From RUG11690 sp045616665 (GTDB taxonomy: Bacteria > Bacteroidota > Bacteroidia > Bacteroidales > WCHB1-69), in NCBI GenBank assembly GCA_045616665.1, contig JAZLHE010000035.1, positions 1-6,784 on the forward strand: 6,784 bases of DNA. The letters are read 5' to 3'. The notes beneath the pieces were generated by a model, which saw only the letters and a program-made list of their open reading frames with translations, was not told the origin of the DNA and ran no database searches. Below are positions 6,565 to 6,784 of the stretch, piece after piece (the stretch's first letter is position 1; each line of letters opens with the position of its first letter). The translations under genes and the position numbers were made by a program.

Positions 6565-6576
6565 AAAAAAAATCCT
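6565..6576 (-). promoter_or_regulatory. Shine-Dalgarno with T8 spacer upstream of the flippase
   Basis: On the minus strand AGGA (6576-6573) is followed by eight T bases (6572-6565) and then the ATG. The stop codon TAG of the upstream gene (6577-6575) shares its AG with the Shine-Dalgarno, so the terminating ribosome sits on the next start signal. This favours translational coupling. Confidence 0.75.
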
Positions 6577-6784
6577 AATATGTATTTCCCAAAATCATCA
6601 GCAAATTTTTCATTTTCTTTTTACAATTCACATTATCAAGCAAGAAAAGTTTCACTAACCTAAGTTTACTCCCAACATTTTTTCGATATTCAACTGACAT
6701 CCTTAATTTTTCAAGTTTATCCTCTTGAATAAAGTTGCTGACATTTTCTAAAATATATTTACGCAAGAAAAAACCTTTATTACC
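6575..6784 (-). CDS. 3' end of an unidentified gene of the polysaccharide operon (5' end outside window)
   Basis: The frame is open from the right edge to a TAG at 6577-6575, giving 69 visible residues. The segment begins GNKGFFLRKYILENVSN and ends in a strongly basic stretch, 'CKKKMKNLLMILGNTY'. A TTG codon at 6766 could be mistaken for a start, but the frame continues through it to the window edge, so I treat the gene as truncated by the window. It looks helical and soluble, with no catalytic motif in view. Its place directly before a flippase suggests a glycosyltransferase, acyltransferase or similar sugar-modifying enzyme, but the sequence itself does not show this. Confidence 0.6.
   Translation of the reverse strand, partial: GNKGFFLRKYILENVSNFIQEDKLEKLRMSVEYRKNVGSKLRLVKLFLLDNVNCKKKMKNLLMILGNTY

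Overview
The window looks like an accessory region of a rumen- or gut-type bacterium, most likely Fibrobacter or a close relative. The main pointer is a pair of short dispersed repeats (a 'gcgagcgaagcgaagcaatcc' type and a 'tcctgag...ggagccgaaggcg...ggatcc' type) that I associate with Fibrobacter genomes. This is recall, not a search result, and the first repeat type also occurs in other phyla.

Left part (1-1621, + strand): the 3' part of a large Eco57I/type IIG-like adenine-specific DNA methyltransferase. It has an NPPY catalytic motif followed by a TaqI-type DNA-recognition domain. The gene starts outside the window. Its C-terminal recognition region carries two in-frame insertions made of the dispersed repeats. 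The 20-base core shared by both insertions is read in two different frames, and neither reading contains a stop.

Centre (1651-4814, + strand): a two-gene cassette with stop and start codons overlapping (TAATG), 29 bases behind the methyltransferase. The first gene encodes an OLD-family ATPase-TOPRIM nuclease (GajA-like). The second encodes a compact UvrD/PcrA-like superfamily 1 helicase (GajB-like). Domain order, sizes and gene order match a Gabija anti-phage system. The methyltransferase and this pair form a small defence island, possibly one transcript. The cassette is clearly more AT-rich than the 3' end of the methyltransferase gene, which suits horizontal acquisition. An A8 tract lies exactly at the ATPase/TOPRIM boundary of the GajA-like gene.

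Intergenic part (4815-5124): a gap between convergent genes. It holds two very short possible ORFs with Shine-Dalgarno-like sequences, a perfect TATAAT, and a perfect 11-bp hairpin without a U tract.

Right part (5125-6784, - strand): a 14-helix Wzx/MATE-like polysaccharide flippase, preceded by the 3' end of another gene that runs off the window. The upstream stop codon overlaps the flippase Shine-Dalgarno, and the Shine-Dalgarno-to-ATG spacer is a pure T8 run. This is probably the distal end of a surface-polysaccharide operon.

I saw no tRNA, rRNA, CRISPR array or intact insertion sequence. The defence chemistry belongs to known families. The less expected observations are the repeat insertions in the recognition domain, the homopolymer at the nuclease domain junction and the homopolymer spacer of the flippase.
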